A stretch of DNA of 64,000 bases from Microbacterium esteraromaticum (GTDB lineage Bacteria > Actinomycetota > Actinomycetes > Actinomycetales > Microbacteriaceae): NCBI RefSeq assembly GCF_900163815.1, contig NZ_FUKO01000019.1:248001-312000 (forward strand), given 5' to 3'. Shown here in pieces: positions 49,928-58,955 of this stretch. The position numbers and the translations under genes are program-made. The notes beneath the pieces are model-generated. The model was not told the DNA's origin. It saw only the letters and a program-made list of their open reading frames with translations, and made no database searches. Each line of letters starts with the position of its first letter. Within the stretch, counting starts at the first letter, position 1.

Positions 49928-50734
49928 ATGACAGCATCCGCTCTGCCCGTCGCCGTCTGCCAGTTCGCACCCGGAGACACTCCCGAAACCAACCGCGCAA
50001 GAGTCGCCGAGCTCGTCGCGGATGCTGCGCGGCGCGGCGCGAAGGTCATCGTGCTGCCGGAGTATTCGAGCTACTTCACCAACCCGATGGACGCGCGGCT
50101 CGCAGATCACGCCGAGGAGATCGACGGCGCGTTCGTGCAGGCTCTGCAGGCTCTCGCCCACGAACATGCGGTGGTGGTCGTCGCCGGCCTCGTTGAGCGA
50201 GCCGACGCAGGCCGCGTCTTCAACACGGTCGTCGCGGTATCGGATGCCGGAGTGCTGGCCGTCTACCGCAAACAGCACCTGTACGACGCGTTCGGGCAGA
50301 GCGAATCGGATTGGATCGCACCCGGACCGCTCGGCGAAGCGTCGGTGTTCGAAGCGGCTGGACTTCGGTTCGGACTGATGACGTGTTATGACCTGCGCTT
50401 TCCTGAGGTTGCGCGCACGCTGGCGGATGCCGCGGTCGATGCGATCGTCGTGCCAGCTGAATGGGTGCGCGGCCCCCTGAAGGAGCACCACTGGACGACT
50501 CTGCTCGCGGCGCGGGCCATCGAGAATACGGCGTACGTCATCGCGGCAGATCATCCGGGCCCGATCGGCGTCGGACTGTCGCAGATCGTCGATCCACAGG
50601 GGCTTGTCGTCGCGGGAGCCAGCTCGGGGGAGGGCATCGCCATGGCATCCGTCGATCCGGTGCTCATCGCGAGCGTGCGTGAGACCAATCCCGCGCTGCG
50701 TCTGCGGCGTTACGGGGTCGTTCCGCGAGACTGA
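49928..50734 (+). CDS. Carbon-nitrogen hydrolase (nitrilase superfamily)
   Basis: 268 residues. Glu45 (LPEYSSY), Lys115 (YRKQHLYDAF) and Cys153 (MTCYDLRFPE) form the catalytic triad; the layout fits the omega-amidase/deaminated-glutathione amidase (NIT) group. The frame continues upstream through the tRNA, so ATG 49928 is the correct start; CAGGAT lies 6 nt before it. The convergent gene next door is an aminotransferase, an association that fits the omega-amidase reading (glutamine transaminase K pathway). Confidence 0.88.
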   Translation: MTASALPVAVCQFAPGDTPETNRARVAELVADAARRGAKVIVLPEYSSYFTNPMDARLADHAEEIDGAFVQALQALAHEHAVVVVAGLVERADAGRVFNTVVAVSDAGVLAVYRKQHLYDAFGQSESDWIAPGPLGEASVFEAAGLRFGLMTCYDLRFPEVARTLADAAVDAIVVPAEWVRGPLKEHHWTTLLAARAIENTAYVIAADHPGPIGVGLSQIVDPQGLVVAGASSGEGIAMASVDPVLIASVRETNPALRLRRYGVVPRD

Positions 50735-50754
50735 CTTCCGAGCGGCAACAGGTG

Positions 50755-51954
50755 CTAACTCAGCGCACTGAGTCGGCGGGCGGCCTCTTCCAGGACATCG
50801 ACTCGTTTGCACGCCGCGAAACGAACGAGACCGGCGTAGTTCGCGCGGTGCTCGGGTGTGACGAATGCGGTGATCGGAATTGCCACGACTCCCGCGCGTT
50901 CCGGCAACTCACGGCAGAACTCCGCGGCATCCGATCCGCCGAGCGCGGTGGCATCCGCGACGGTGAAATACCCGCCCTGCGGCGCGTGTACCTCGAACCC
51001 CGCGGAGCGCAGGGCTGACCCCAGTAGCTCGTGTTTTCGAAGCACCGCAGCAGCAGCATCCGCGAAGTAGGAATCCGGCAGCCGCAGCCCCACCGCGATC
51101 GCCGGCTGAAATGCGGAGCCGTTGGCGTAGGTGAGGTACTGCTTCACCGTGAGAACGGCCGTGATGAGTTCGGCGGGGCCGTGCACCCAGCCGATCTTCC
51201 AGCCGGTCACCGAGAACGTCTTGCCCGCGGAAGAGATCGTGAGCGTGCGTGCTGCAGCCCCCGGCAGAGTCGCGATCGGGGTGTGCGGCTGGTGGAAAGA
51301 AAGGTGTTCGTAGACCTCATCTGTGACGATCGTCGCGTCGTGTCGGTCGGCGAGCCGGACGACCTCGCTCAGCACCTCCTGGGCGAACACCGTGCCGGTG
51401 GGGTTGTGTGGGTTGTTGACCAGGATGATGCGGGTGCGATCGGACACCGCGGCCGCGAGTTCGTCGAGGTCTGGCTGGAAGTCGGGTGCTCGCAACCGCA
51501 CGGTGCGCAGCTTCGCGCCTGCCAGTGCGACGGCCGCGGCGTACGAGTCGTAGTACGGCTCGAAGACGACGACCTCGTCGTCTGGAGAGTCGAGCAGCGC
51601 GAGCAGTGTGGCGGTCAGCGCTTCGGTCGCGCCGGCGGTGACGATCACTTCGCGGTCGGGATCGACGGTCAGCCCGTAGAAGCGCTGCTGGTGCTCGCTG
51701 ATCGCCGCGAGCAGATCAGGGATGCCGCGGCCGGGCGGGTACTGATTCGCACCATGCGCGATCGCCTCGCGCGCGGCTTCGAGTACCTCGAACGGCCCGT
51801 CTTCATCGGGGAACCCCTGCCCGAGGTTGATCGCTCCGGTTCTCGCCGCGAACGCAGACATCTCTGCGAAGATGGTGGGCGCAACCTCGCCCTGTGGAGA
51901 GAGAAGGCCTGCCCCTGAGGCGGTGCGCCGCCAAGCGCCGGGAATGTTATCCAT
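50755..51954 (-). CDS. Class I/II PLP aminotransferase (KAT/methionine or glutamine transaminase-like)
   Basis: 399 residues. The Schiff-base Lys lies in SSAGKTFSVTGWKIGW, with NPHNPTG and DEVYEHLSF. Members of this group include kynurenine and glutamine aminotransferases and YbdL-type methionine aminotransferases. Start chosen at ATG 51954 because TAGCCT lies 7 nt upstream; the longer frame to 51996 adds only a non-conserved leader. Convergent with the nitrilase-type gene, which may act on its product. Confidence 0.9.
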   Translation of the reverse strand: MDNIPGAWRRTASGAGLLSPQGEVAPTIFAEMSAFAARTGAINLGQGFPDEDGPFEVLEAAREAIAHGANQYPPGRGIPDLLAAISEHQQRFYGLTVDPDREVIVTAGATEALTATLLALLDSPDDEVVVFEPYYDSYAAAVALAGAKLRTVRLRAPDFQPDLDELAAAVSDRTRIILVNNPHNPTGTVFAQEVLSEVVRLADRHDATIVTDEVYEHLSFHQPHTPIATLPGAAARTLTISSAGKTFSVTGWKIGWVHGPAELITAVLTVKQYLTYANGSAFQPAIAVGLRLPDSYFADAAAAVLRKHELLGSALRSAGFEVHAPQGGYFTVADATALGGSDAAEFCRELPERAGVVAIPITAFVTPEHRANYAGLVRFAACKRVDVLEEAARRLSALS

Positions 51955-51961
51955 GCAGAAC

Positions 51962-51967
51962 AGGCTA
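51962..51967 (-). promoter_or_regulatory. Leaderless -10 of the aminotransferase gene
   Basis: TAGCCT on the minus strand, 7 nt before ATG 51954. It decides the start. Confidence 0.55.
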
Positions 51968-52050
51968 AGACCATAGGAGAATTGCATCCGCACCATATCA
52001 AACGCACAGCCTCGGTTGTCACGCTGTTAGGGCGTTGTAAGGAGCAGATC

Positions 52051-53748
52051 ATGAACGAGAACAACAACCACGGCGAAGCCTCGAACCCCGAGGTGCCGAA
52101 CGCCAGTGCGACTCCGTCGTCCCCCGAATCTCCCCGGGCATCCGCTCCGGATGCTGGCGCGCAGACGCCGGGCAGCCAGGGCGCTCCCACATGGCAGCCT
52201 CCGTACGGCGCACCTGCCCAGCAGGGAAGCGCTCCAGGCTATGTCGCGCCGCAGCAGGCAGGCCAGCCTGTCCAGCCTCCGCACCCGGCGCAATCCGGCG
52301 CATCGCCGCAGCCGACCCACCCCGGGTACAGCCAGTGGGCCGCGCAGGGCTCGCCGACTCAGCAGTACGGCTCCGCTCCGCAGCCTCCCTCGGGCCAGCC
52401 GCTGCACGCTACGTCCGGACAGCCGGCGCTGGGCACCGCGTTCGGGCAGGCCGCGTACGCCACGCAGCCGACCTCTCCGCTGGATCCGTCGCTGCTCACG
52501 CCGACCCAAACCCATGCGTCTGAGACGCAGAAGAAGTCCGGTGCGCCGGTGAAGATCGCCGGCCTCATCCTGGCGGCGGCCCTCGTGGGCGGTGTCGCGG
52601 GGTTCGGCGGCAGCGCGATCGGCAGTGCAGTGTTCAACCCGCCGACCTCCCAGTCGGCATCCGGCCCCGAGGCAGTGACCGTCAACAACCCCGGTTCGGT
52701 CAACGAGACCACCGCGATCGCTGCGGACGTGCTGCCCTCGGTGGTCACGATCGAAGTCGCTGGCAGCAAAGAATCGGGCAGTGGCTCGGGCGTCGTCCTG
52801 AACAAGGACGGCTACGTGCTGACCAACACCCACGTCGTCACGCTGGGCGGCGCTGTCGCGGATCCGACGATCCGTGTGACCACGTCCGACGGGCGCATCT
52901 ACACGGGCACCGTTGTCGGCACCGACCCGATCTACGACCTCGCTGTCATCAAGCTCAAGGGAGCGAAGGATCTCAAGCCGATCGAATTCGCTGATTCCGG
53001 CAACCTGAACGTCGGCGACACCGCGGTTGCGGTGGGAGCGCCGCTCGGCCTCGCCAACTCCGTGACGACGGGCATCGTCAGCGCGCTGAATCGGAGCATT
53101 CAGGTCGCCTCGTCGGCTCTTCCCGAGCAGGGCACTGAAGACCAGCAGCCCGACCAGCAGGGCGATGGTGGTGAAGGGTCGCAGGGCGGACCGTTCCAGT
53201 TCGATATCCCCGGCATGGGCAGCCAGCAGGCCAAGCAGTCGATCTCGATCGCCGTGATCCAGACCGACGCCGCCATCAACCCCGGGAACTCCGGCGGTGC
53301 GCTCGTCAACAGTGAAGGCCACCTCATCGGCATCAACGTCGCCATCGCGACCGCGGGCGGCTCATCGTCGTCCAGCGAGTCCGGATCGATCGGTCTCGGG
53401 TTCTCGATCCCGTCGAACATCGCCAAGCGAGTGGCCGACGAGATCATCAGCGACGGCTCGGCGACCCACGGTCTCCTCGGCGCCACCGTGCGCGACGCTT
53501 CCAGCATGCAGGATGCGACCGTTGCCGGTGCTGTGATCGTCGACCCGACGCCGGGCGGAGCCGCAGCCAAGGAAGGGCTGAAGAAGGGCGACGTCGTCAC
53601 CGAGTTCAACGGCGTGCCGATCACCAACGCCAGCGACCTCACGGCGCAGGTGCGTGCGGCTGCGGCGGGCAGCAAGGCGACAGTCACGTACGTCCGCTCC
53701 GGCAAGTCCTATACGGCGGATGTCACTCTGGGCGAACTGAAGCTCTGA
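52051..53748 (+). CDS. HtrA/DegP-type serine protease with PDZ
   Basis: 565 residues. A cytoplasmic Pro/Gln/Ala-rich disordered region (about 1-165), one membrane helix (168-194), a trypsin-like protease domain with His261 (LTNTHVV), Asp296 (PIYDLAVIKL) and Ser414 (NPGNSGGAL), then a PDZ domain (about 470-555). It acts outside the membrane in envelope protein quality control. A Gln/Gly-rich insert (about 355-395) interrupts the protease domain. AAGGAG at 52039-52044 fixes the ATG. Confidence 0.95.
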   Translation: MNENNNHGEASNPEVPNASATPSSPESPRASAPDAGAQTPGSQGAPTWQPPYGAPAQQGSAPGYVAPQQAGQPVQPPHPAQSGASPQPTHPGYSQWAAQGSPTQQYGSAPQPPSGQPLHATSGQPALGTAFGQAAYATQPTSPLDPSLLTPTQTHASETQKKSGAPVKIAGLILAAALVGGVAGFGGSAIGSAVFNPPTSQSASGPEAVTVNNPGSVNETTAIAADVLPSVVTIEVAGSKESGSGSGVVLNKDGYVLTNTHVVTLGGAVADPTIRVTTSDGRIYTGTVVGTDPIYDLAVIKLKGAKDLKPIEFADSGNLNVGDTAVAVGAPLGLANSVTTGIVSALNRSIQVASSALPEQGTEDQQPDQQGDGGEGSQGGPFQFDIPGMGSQQAKQSISIAVIQTDAAINPGNSGGALVNSEGHLIGINVAIATAGGSSSSSESGSIGLGFSIPSNIAKRVADEIISDGSATHGLLGATVRDASSMQDATVAGAVIVDPTPGGAAAKEGLKKGDVVTEFNGVPITNASDLTAQVRAAAAGSKATVTYVRSGKSYTADVTLGELKL

Positions 53749-53786
53749 TCTCGCTTTCGCGTACCGATTCGGACGTCACCCCGCGA

Positions 53787-53792
53787 TAAGCT
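53787..53792 (+). promoter_or_regulatory. Leaderless -10 of the first glycerophosphotransferase gene
   Basis: TAAGCT, 6 nt before GTG 53799. Confidence 0.6.
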
Positions 53793-53798
53793 CGCGGG

Positions 53799-55052
53799 GT
53801 GGCGTCCTTCTCGTTCGGAACCGGCAACGCGGCGAAGCTGCTCCGGATGCCGATGTATGCCATCGGGCGCATAGGAACGCTGATCGTGCCGCGTGGCCGC
53901 ACCTGGGTATTCGGATGCGGTGCCGGCATCGGCGACGGAGCGCTTGCGCTTCATCGCGAAGCGACCATGGCCGGGCACCGCACACTGTGGCTGGTGCGGT
54001 CGCCGCGAGAGCAGGCCGACGCGCGAGCACTCGGCATCCGCACGCGTAATCGTGATGGCCTGCTCGGATGGTGGGCGACCGCTCGCGCCGGGGTCATCGT
54101 TGTGACGCACGGGCTCGGCGACGTGAACCGCTACGCCAGCTCCGGCGGCTTCGTGGTGCAGCTCTGGCATGGCATTCCGCTCAAGCGCATCGGCCTGGAT
54201 TCTCCGGTGACGGTGCAGGTGCCCGCGGGCATTCCCGCAGCGTCGCTGGTGCGACGCCTCCTGACTTCCGCATACCGGGCAGCCGCTCAGCGCATTCGCG
54301 TGCTGCCCGCCGCATCGCATCGATCGCGAGGTCGTCTCGAATCGGCGTTCGGTCTCGGCGATGACCGCGTGGTCGTCACCGGTGAGCCGCGCGTGGATGT
54401 GCTGTCAGCGGGCGGCGCGGCGGAGCGACGTGCCGCAGCATCCGCTCTGCTCACCCGCACCGGCCCTCTGCTGCCGTCGCAGCGCACGCTGCTGTATGCC
54501 CCGACCTGGCGCGACGGGGCGACAGACCCGGCCGTTCCGCGCGCTGCCGAATGGGTGCGGATCGTGCGGATGCTCGAGGAGCACGACGCCATCCTGTTCA
54601 TCCGCTCCCACCCGCTGGGCGAGGGCGTGTATTCACCGCCGTGGTCGAGCGGAAGGGTGCGGATGCTGAGCGCTGACCTGCTGCCCGATGCGACACCTGC
54701 TCTGCCTCGAATCGACACTCTCATCACCGACTATTCGTCGATGGCATACGACGTCGGACTGCTGGCCATGCCGGTGGTGTACCTTGCTCCGGATGCCGAG
54801 GAATACGGTCAAGAGCGGGGTTTCTACGGAAGCTACACCGACGTGGCCGGCGACGACTACGCACGCAGCTGGGAAGAGGCCATCGATCAGCTCGACCAGC
54901 TGCTCGGTGACGCCGGATCGATGGCCGCGCGTGCGGCACGCTCCACCGCACTCAGCGCCCAGATTCACGCATACAACGATGGCCACAACACCCGACGGGT
55001 ATACCAGGCGATCCGCGCGAGAGGCATCTCCGCGCCGAAGGGAGAACGATGA
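53799..55052 (+). CDS. CDP-glycerol glycerophosphotransferase family protein (first)
   Basis: 417 residues. TagF/TarF-like GT-B fold: LWHGIPLKRIGLD, TGEPRVDVL, YAPTWRDGA, RSHPLGEG and IDTLITDYSSMAYD. The family links glycerol-phosphate from CDP-glycerol into teichoic-type polymers at the inner face of the membrane. There is no N-terminal extension. The second gene of the cluster overlaps its stop by 4 nt (ATGA). Confidence 0.9.
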   Translation: MASFSFGTGNAAKLLRMPMYAIGRIGTLIVPRGRTWVFGCGAGIGDGALALHREATMAGHRTLWLVRSPREQADARALGIRTRNRDGLLGWWATARAGVIVVTHGLGDVNRYASSGGFVVQLWHGIPLKRIGLDSPVTVQVPAGIPAASLVRRLLTSAYRAAAQRIRVLPAASHRSRGRLESAFGLGDDRVVVTGEPRVDVLSAGGAAERRAAASALLTRTGPLLPSQRTLLYAPTWRDGATDPAVPRAAEWVRIVRMLEEHDAILFIRSHPLGEGVYSPPWSSGRVRMLSADLLPDATPALPRIDTLITDYSSMAYDVGLLAMPVVYLAPDAEEYGQERGFYGSYTDVAGDDYARSWEEAIDQLDQLLGDAGSMAARAARSTALSAQIHAYNDGHNTRRVYQAIRARGISAPKGER

Positions 55053-56485
55053 CGACTGCCCGGATCGATGAACACGCCGAGACGCTGATAATCGCAGGAA
55101 CGGGGGAGCGGCCAGCATCCGCTGTGCTCGAGGGGCCACGTGCACGCGTGGTCGCGAAGCTCACCGGCGGCGGCAAGACGTGGAAGGCGACGTTCGTGCT
55201 TCGTGCCTCGCGGTGGGGCGGTGCTGACCTGCCGCTGCCTTCGGGAGCGTATGAACTGACTGTCGCGGGCATCGACCTGTCCGGTATCGAGATCGCGCCG
55301 ACCCTGCTGCCGATTCTGCGCATCGAGGTGCAAGGGAGCAGCGTCGAGATCGCCCCGCCGCTCGCACCGGTCTACGAAACGCCCGAGGGCCAGCGCACCC
55401 TCGAGCAGCGGTACGCGTCGCAGATCGGCGCCGGCGAGAACGCGGTGTTCTTCGAGAGCTTCTACGGGCAGACTGCTGGCTGCAACCCGCGGGCGATCGA
55501 TCGCGTCATCGCCGAACGGGCGCCCGCCGTCACACGCTACTGGAGCGTCACTGATCTCTCTGTAGAGATCCCCGAGGGGGCTGTCGCTGTCGTCGAGGGC
55601 GGGCCGGAGTGGTGGCGGGCACGAGCAGAATCGCGGATGCTGATCGTCAACGACTGGCTGCGTCGTCGGTTCGTGCGCAAACCCGGCCAGCGCGTGCTGC
55701 AGACCTGGCACGGGACCCCGCTCAAGCGTCTCGCGCTGCACCGCCCGGGTTTCGACCCGAGGCGCATGGCGGCGGTGGTCAAGGAATCGCGCCGATGGGA
55801 TGTTCTGCTCGCGCAGAACGGATACGCGGCGAACATTCTCAAAAAGGCATATGCGTTCTTCGGAAAGCCGATCTGGACCGAGGGATACCCGCGCAATGAC
55901 CTGTTCACCACCGGGGACCCGGCGCCGATCCGCGAGGCGCTCGGAATCGGCGAACAGGAGCGGGTGCTGCTGTACGCGCCCACGTGGCGCGATGATCGCT
56001 CAGAAATGGTCGACTTCATCGACCCGCAGGAACTCGCGGCCCAGACTGACTCGGTCGTGCTGGTGCGAGGGCATTCGCGCACGATCAAGCCCGGTCGGGA
56101 CCACACCGGGGCGCGGGTCATCGACGTCACGGGATTCCCCGAGACCGCACGCCTGCTGTTGATCGCGGATGCACTCATCACGGACTACTCCTCGGTGATG
56201 TTCGACTTCAGCGTGACAGGACGGCCGATGTATTTCCTCGTGCCGGATCTCGAGCACTACCGGGGCGAGCTGCGCGGCTTCTACTTCGATCTCTCTGAGC
56301 GCGCGCCCGGTCCGCTCGTGCACACGCAGGAAGAACTCGTCCGGGCCTTGGAAGAGCCGGAAGTCGCGGTCGCCTACCGCGAACGGTACGCCGCGTGGGT
56401 CTCGCAGTTCAACAAGCTCGACGACGGCGACGCCGCGGAGCGCGTGGTCTGCCGCATCCTCGATCAGGGCTGGCTGACGCCCTGA
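55049..56485 (+). CDS. CDP-glycerol glycerophosphotransferase family protein (second)
   Basis: 478 residues. An extra N-terminal beta-rich domain (about 1-120) precedes the GT-B catalytic domain with QTWHGTPLKRLALH, EGYPRNDLF, YAPTWRDDR, RGHSRTIKPG and DALITDYSSVMFDF. The fuller domain set suggests the polymerising (TagF-like) enzyme, with the first gene a primer-type (TagB-like) enzyme; this is inference. Acts in the same pathway as the neighbours. Confidence 0.93.
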   Translation: MTTARIDEHAETLIIAGTGERPASAVLEGPRARVVAKLTGGGKTWKATFVLRASRWGGADLPLPSGAYELTVAGIDLSGIEIAPTLLPILRIEVQGSSVEIAPPLAPVYETPEGQRTLEQRYASQIGAGENAVFFESFYGQTAGCNPRAIDRVIAERAPAVTRYWSVTDLSVEIPEGAVAVVEGGPEWWRARAESRMLIVNDWLRRRFVRKPGQRVLQTWHGTPLKRLALHRPGFDPRRMAAVVKESRRWDVLLAQNGYAANILKKAYAFFGKPIWTEGYPRNDLFTTGDPAPIREALGIGEQERVLLYAPTWRDDRSEMVDFIDPQELAAQTDSVVLVRGHSRTIKPGRDHTGARVIDVTGFPETARLLLIADALITDYSSVMFDFSVTGRPMYFLVPDLEHYRGELRGFYFDLSERAPGPLVHTQEELVRALEEPEVAVAYRERYAAWVSQFNKLDDGDAAERVVCRILDQGWLTP

Positions 56486-56500
56486 GCCAAGCCGCGATGC

Positions 56501-57565
56501 TCAGGGCAGCGGTGTGTTGCGATCGCCCAGGCGGGACGCATCGATGGTGTCGCCCGCGCCGCGCATGACTCCGGCGAGGAATCCCATTCCCCAAGAGATG
56601 TGCATGGTGGGCAGCGCTGCCATGGTCCACAACCGCTCGCGCATCCCCTTGCCACCGGAGACGCCGACCGCGACGATCAGAATCGCGTAGGCGAGCAGGG
56701 GCAGGTAGACCAGTGACGCGACAACACGCGCGATGCCGGAGAGCACGCCGGTCAGTTGCAGTAGTCCGACGACTGCAGCCAGTGCCGTCACGATCACCAG
56801 CGCGGGTGGCGCGAAGAAGCGCAGCCCGTTGCTGCGGCCGAATCGACGCACGAGTTCGCCGCGCCAGGCGCCGGTCGCACGGAACTGCCTGGCCAATCGC
56901 CACCAGCTCTCACGCGGCCAGTAGGTCACCGAAAGCTGGGGATCGAACCAGACGAGGTGTCCAGCCTGACGAATGCGCAGATTCAGCTCCCAGTCCTCTC
57001 CTCTGCGGATTGTCTCGTCGAACAGGCCGACCTCATCGAGAACGTCGCGACGCATCACTCCCAGATAGGCGGATTCTGCTGCGCCCTCACGATCACTGCC
57101 GTGGTAGGCGCCGCCGCCGAGCCCGATCGGGGAGTTGTACAGCCTCGCGACAGCGCGTTGGAAAGGTGTGCGCCCTTCGGCGCGCATGACGCCGCCGACG
57201 TTCGCGGCCCCCGTGCGGTTGAGCGTGGCCAGAGCCAGGCTGGCGTAGCCGGGGGAGAGCTCGGAGTGCGCATCGACACGGATGATCGTGGGGTAGCGGC
57301 TCGCGCGGATGGCAGCGTTCAAGCCGACGGGAATGTGAGCCGCCGGATTGTCGACGAGGCGCAGTCGCTCATCGCCTGCGGCCAGCTGCTGTGCGAGTTC
57401 GGTCGTTCCGTCGGTGGAGGGGCCCAGCGCCAGCACGAGCTCCGTCGGACCATCGATGTCCTGTGCGAGCACCGACCGCACAGCATGTTCCAGGTAGTCG
57501 CGTTCGTTGAGCACGGGCATGACGAACGACACTCCCTCGGCTTCGGTCCTGTCATTCGCGCTCAT
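56501..57565 (-). CDS. Family 2 glycosyltransferase (ExoA-like)
   Basis: 354 residues. GT-A fold with SFVMPVLNERDYLEHAVRSVL, VDAHSELSPGY (metal-binding Asp-x-His), GEDWELNLR and QFRATGAWRGELVRR, then two to three C-terminal membrane segments (about 250-340). Related to ExoA/succinoglycan-type enzymes that add sugars to a lipid carrier. It sits, in the opposite direction, inside the glycerophosphotransferase cluster, so it may add sugar to the same polymer. CATGAT lies 6 nt before the ATG. Confidence 0.88.
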   Translation of the reverse strand: MSANDRTEAEGVSFVMPVLNERDYLEHAVRSVLAQDIDGPTELVLALGPSTDGTTELAQQLAAGDERLRLVDNPAAHIPVGLNAAIRASRYPTIIRVDAHSELSPGYASLALATLNRTGAANVGGVMRAEGRTPFQRAVARLYNSPIGLGGGAYHGSDREGAAESAYLGVMRRDVLDEVGLFDETIRRGEDWELNLRIRQAGHLVWFDPQLSVTYWPRESWWRLARQFRATGAWRGELVRRFGRSNGLRFFAPPALVIVTALAAVVGLLQLTGVLSGIARVVASLVYLPLLAYAILIVAVGVSGGKGMRERLWTMAALPTMHISWGMGFLAGVMRGAGDTIDASRLGDRNTPLP

Positions 57566-57571
57566 CCGTTG

Positions 57572-57577
57572 ATCATG
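57572..57577 (-). promoter_or_regulatory. Possible leaderless -10 of the GT2 gene
   Basis: CATGAT on the minus strand, 6 nt before ATG 57565. Confidence 0.4.
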
Positions 57578-57659
57578 TCATGCGGGCGTGGGTGCAAATG
57601 CGAAGGGTATGCAGGATCGCGTGCCAGTCGATCCATAGTGAGAGCGCACGGTCGGCCAG

Positions 57660-57665
57660 TATTCT
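57660..57665 (+). promoter_or_regulatory. Leaderless -10 of the third glycerophosphotransferase gene
   Basis: TATTCT, 6 nt before ATG 57672. Confidence 0.6.
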
Positions 57666-57671
57666 GGAGGG

Positions 57672-58955
57672 ATGAGTGTCGTCTCGGATGGAAAGAAGGC
57701 ATATCGGCTGCTGCGAAAGGCGCTCGCGTCACGCTCAGCGGTGCAGCGGGTCCGACGAACCCTCTCCGGGCAGGGGCCGCACCCGGAAGGTCGTTTCCAG
57801 GTCGCGGTGTACTTCGCGGACGGCGACGTGAACATGTACCAGATGCGCCAGTGGTATCGACCGCTGGCTGATCTCGCCGAGCGGTGGCCGGTGGTTGTGC
57901 TGGCGCGCAGCGCGACCGCGGCCGAGAAGCTTCTGGCGGAAGACGGGCCGCCGGTGGCTTTCGTGCCCACGGTGCGCAACCTCGAGAAGTTCCTGGCGAA
58001 GCAGGATATCCGCGTGGTGCTGTACGTCAACCAGAACACCCGCAACTTTCAGATGTTCCGCTACGGTCGCCGCTGGCACGTGTTCATCAACCACGGCGAG
58101 TCCGACAAGACGTACATGACGACGAACCAGTACAAGGCGTACGACTACGCGCTCGTCGCCGGTCAAGCCGCACGCGACCGCCTGACCCGCACCCTCTGGG
58201 ACTATGACATCGAGCGCAAGACGATCGAGATCGGGCGCCCGCAGGCCGACCACTACTCGGGTGTGCTGCCGTACACGCCCGACGAGCGGATGGTTGTGCT
58301 CTACGCCCCGACCTGGGAGGGTGATCGGCCTTCGGCGCACTACGGCTCGGTGGCGACGCACGGTGAGGCGATCGTCAACGGGCTGCTCGGCACGGGCCGG
58401 CATCGGGTGATCTACCGGCCGCATCCGCGCAGTGGTGTCGTGGACGATGAGTACGGTGCCGCGCATCGACGCATCCTCGCCGCGATCGCGCAGGCCAATG
58501 CCTCCGATCCCGCGGCTCAGCACTTTTACGATCATGGTCCAGAGCTCGGCTGGCAACTCGCGTCGGCTGACGTCGCGATCGTGGATATCTCCGCGATGGT
58601 CTATGACCGCTTGGCGGCGGGCAAGCCGCTGCTGATCACCCGTCCTGCCGACGAACGGGCATCCATCGATGTGAAGGGCTACCTGTCGGCCTGCGAATGG
58701 CTCACCGTCGGCGGCGCCGCGAACATCGTCGGTGAAGTCGATCGCGTCAGCGTCGATGACGATGCCGTGGCGCGACTGCACACCTGGGTGCAGCACTACT
58801 TCGGCGACACCACACAGGGCGTCGCGACCGCGAAATTCCACGCAGCGATTGAGCAGCTCATGCAGAAGTGGGATCAGTGGCATGTGCGCGATGCCGACGA
58901 CATCGATGTGGATGATGATGACGACGATGATGACGATGCAGATGACGAGGACTGA
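57672..58955 (+). CDS. CDP-glycerol glycerophosphotransferase family protein (third) with poly-Asp tail
   Basis: 427 residues. GT-B motifs FINHGESDKTYM, AGQAARDRL, IGRPQADHY, YAPTWEGDRP, RPHPRSG and DVAIVDISAMVYDRLA. More diverged than the two upstream members (HGES instead of HG[IT]P), so its acceptor or role probably differs. The C-terminus is a run of Asp broken by Ala and Glu. Its stop abuts birA with no gap. Confidence 0.88.
   Translation: MSVVSDGKKAYRLLRKALASRSAVQRVRRTLSGQGPHPEGRFQVAVYFADGDVNMYQMRQWYRPLADLAERWPVVVLARSATAAEKLLAEDGPPVAFVPTVRNLEKFLAKQDIRVVLYVNQNTRNFQMFRYGRRWHVFINHGESDKTYMTTNQYKAYDYALVAGQAARDRLTRTLWDYDIERKTIEIGRPQADHYSGVLPYTPDERMVVLYAPTWEGDRPSAHYGSVATHGEAIVNGLLGTGRHRVIYRPHPRSGVVDDEYGAAHRRILAAIAQANASDPAAQHFYDHGPELGWQLASADVAIVDISAMVYDRLAAGKPLLITRPADERASIDVKGYLSACEWLTVGGAANIVGEVDRVSVDDDAVARLHTWVQHYFGDTTQGVATAKFHAAIEQLMQKWDQWHVRDADDIDVDDDDDDDDDADDED
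58905..58953 (+). repeat. GAT/GAC microsatellite coding the poly-Asp tail
   Basis: About 16 codons, nearly all GAT or GAC. Confidence 0.85.
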
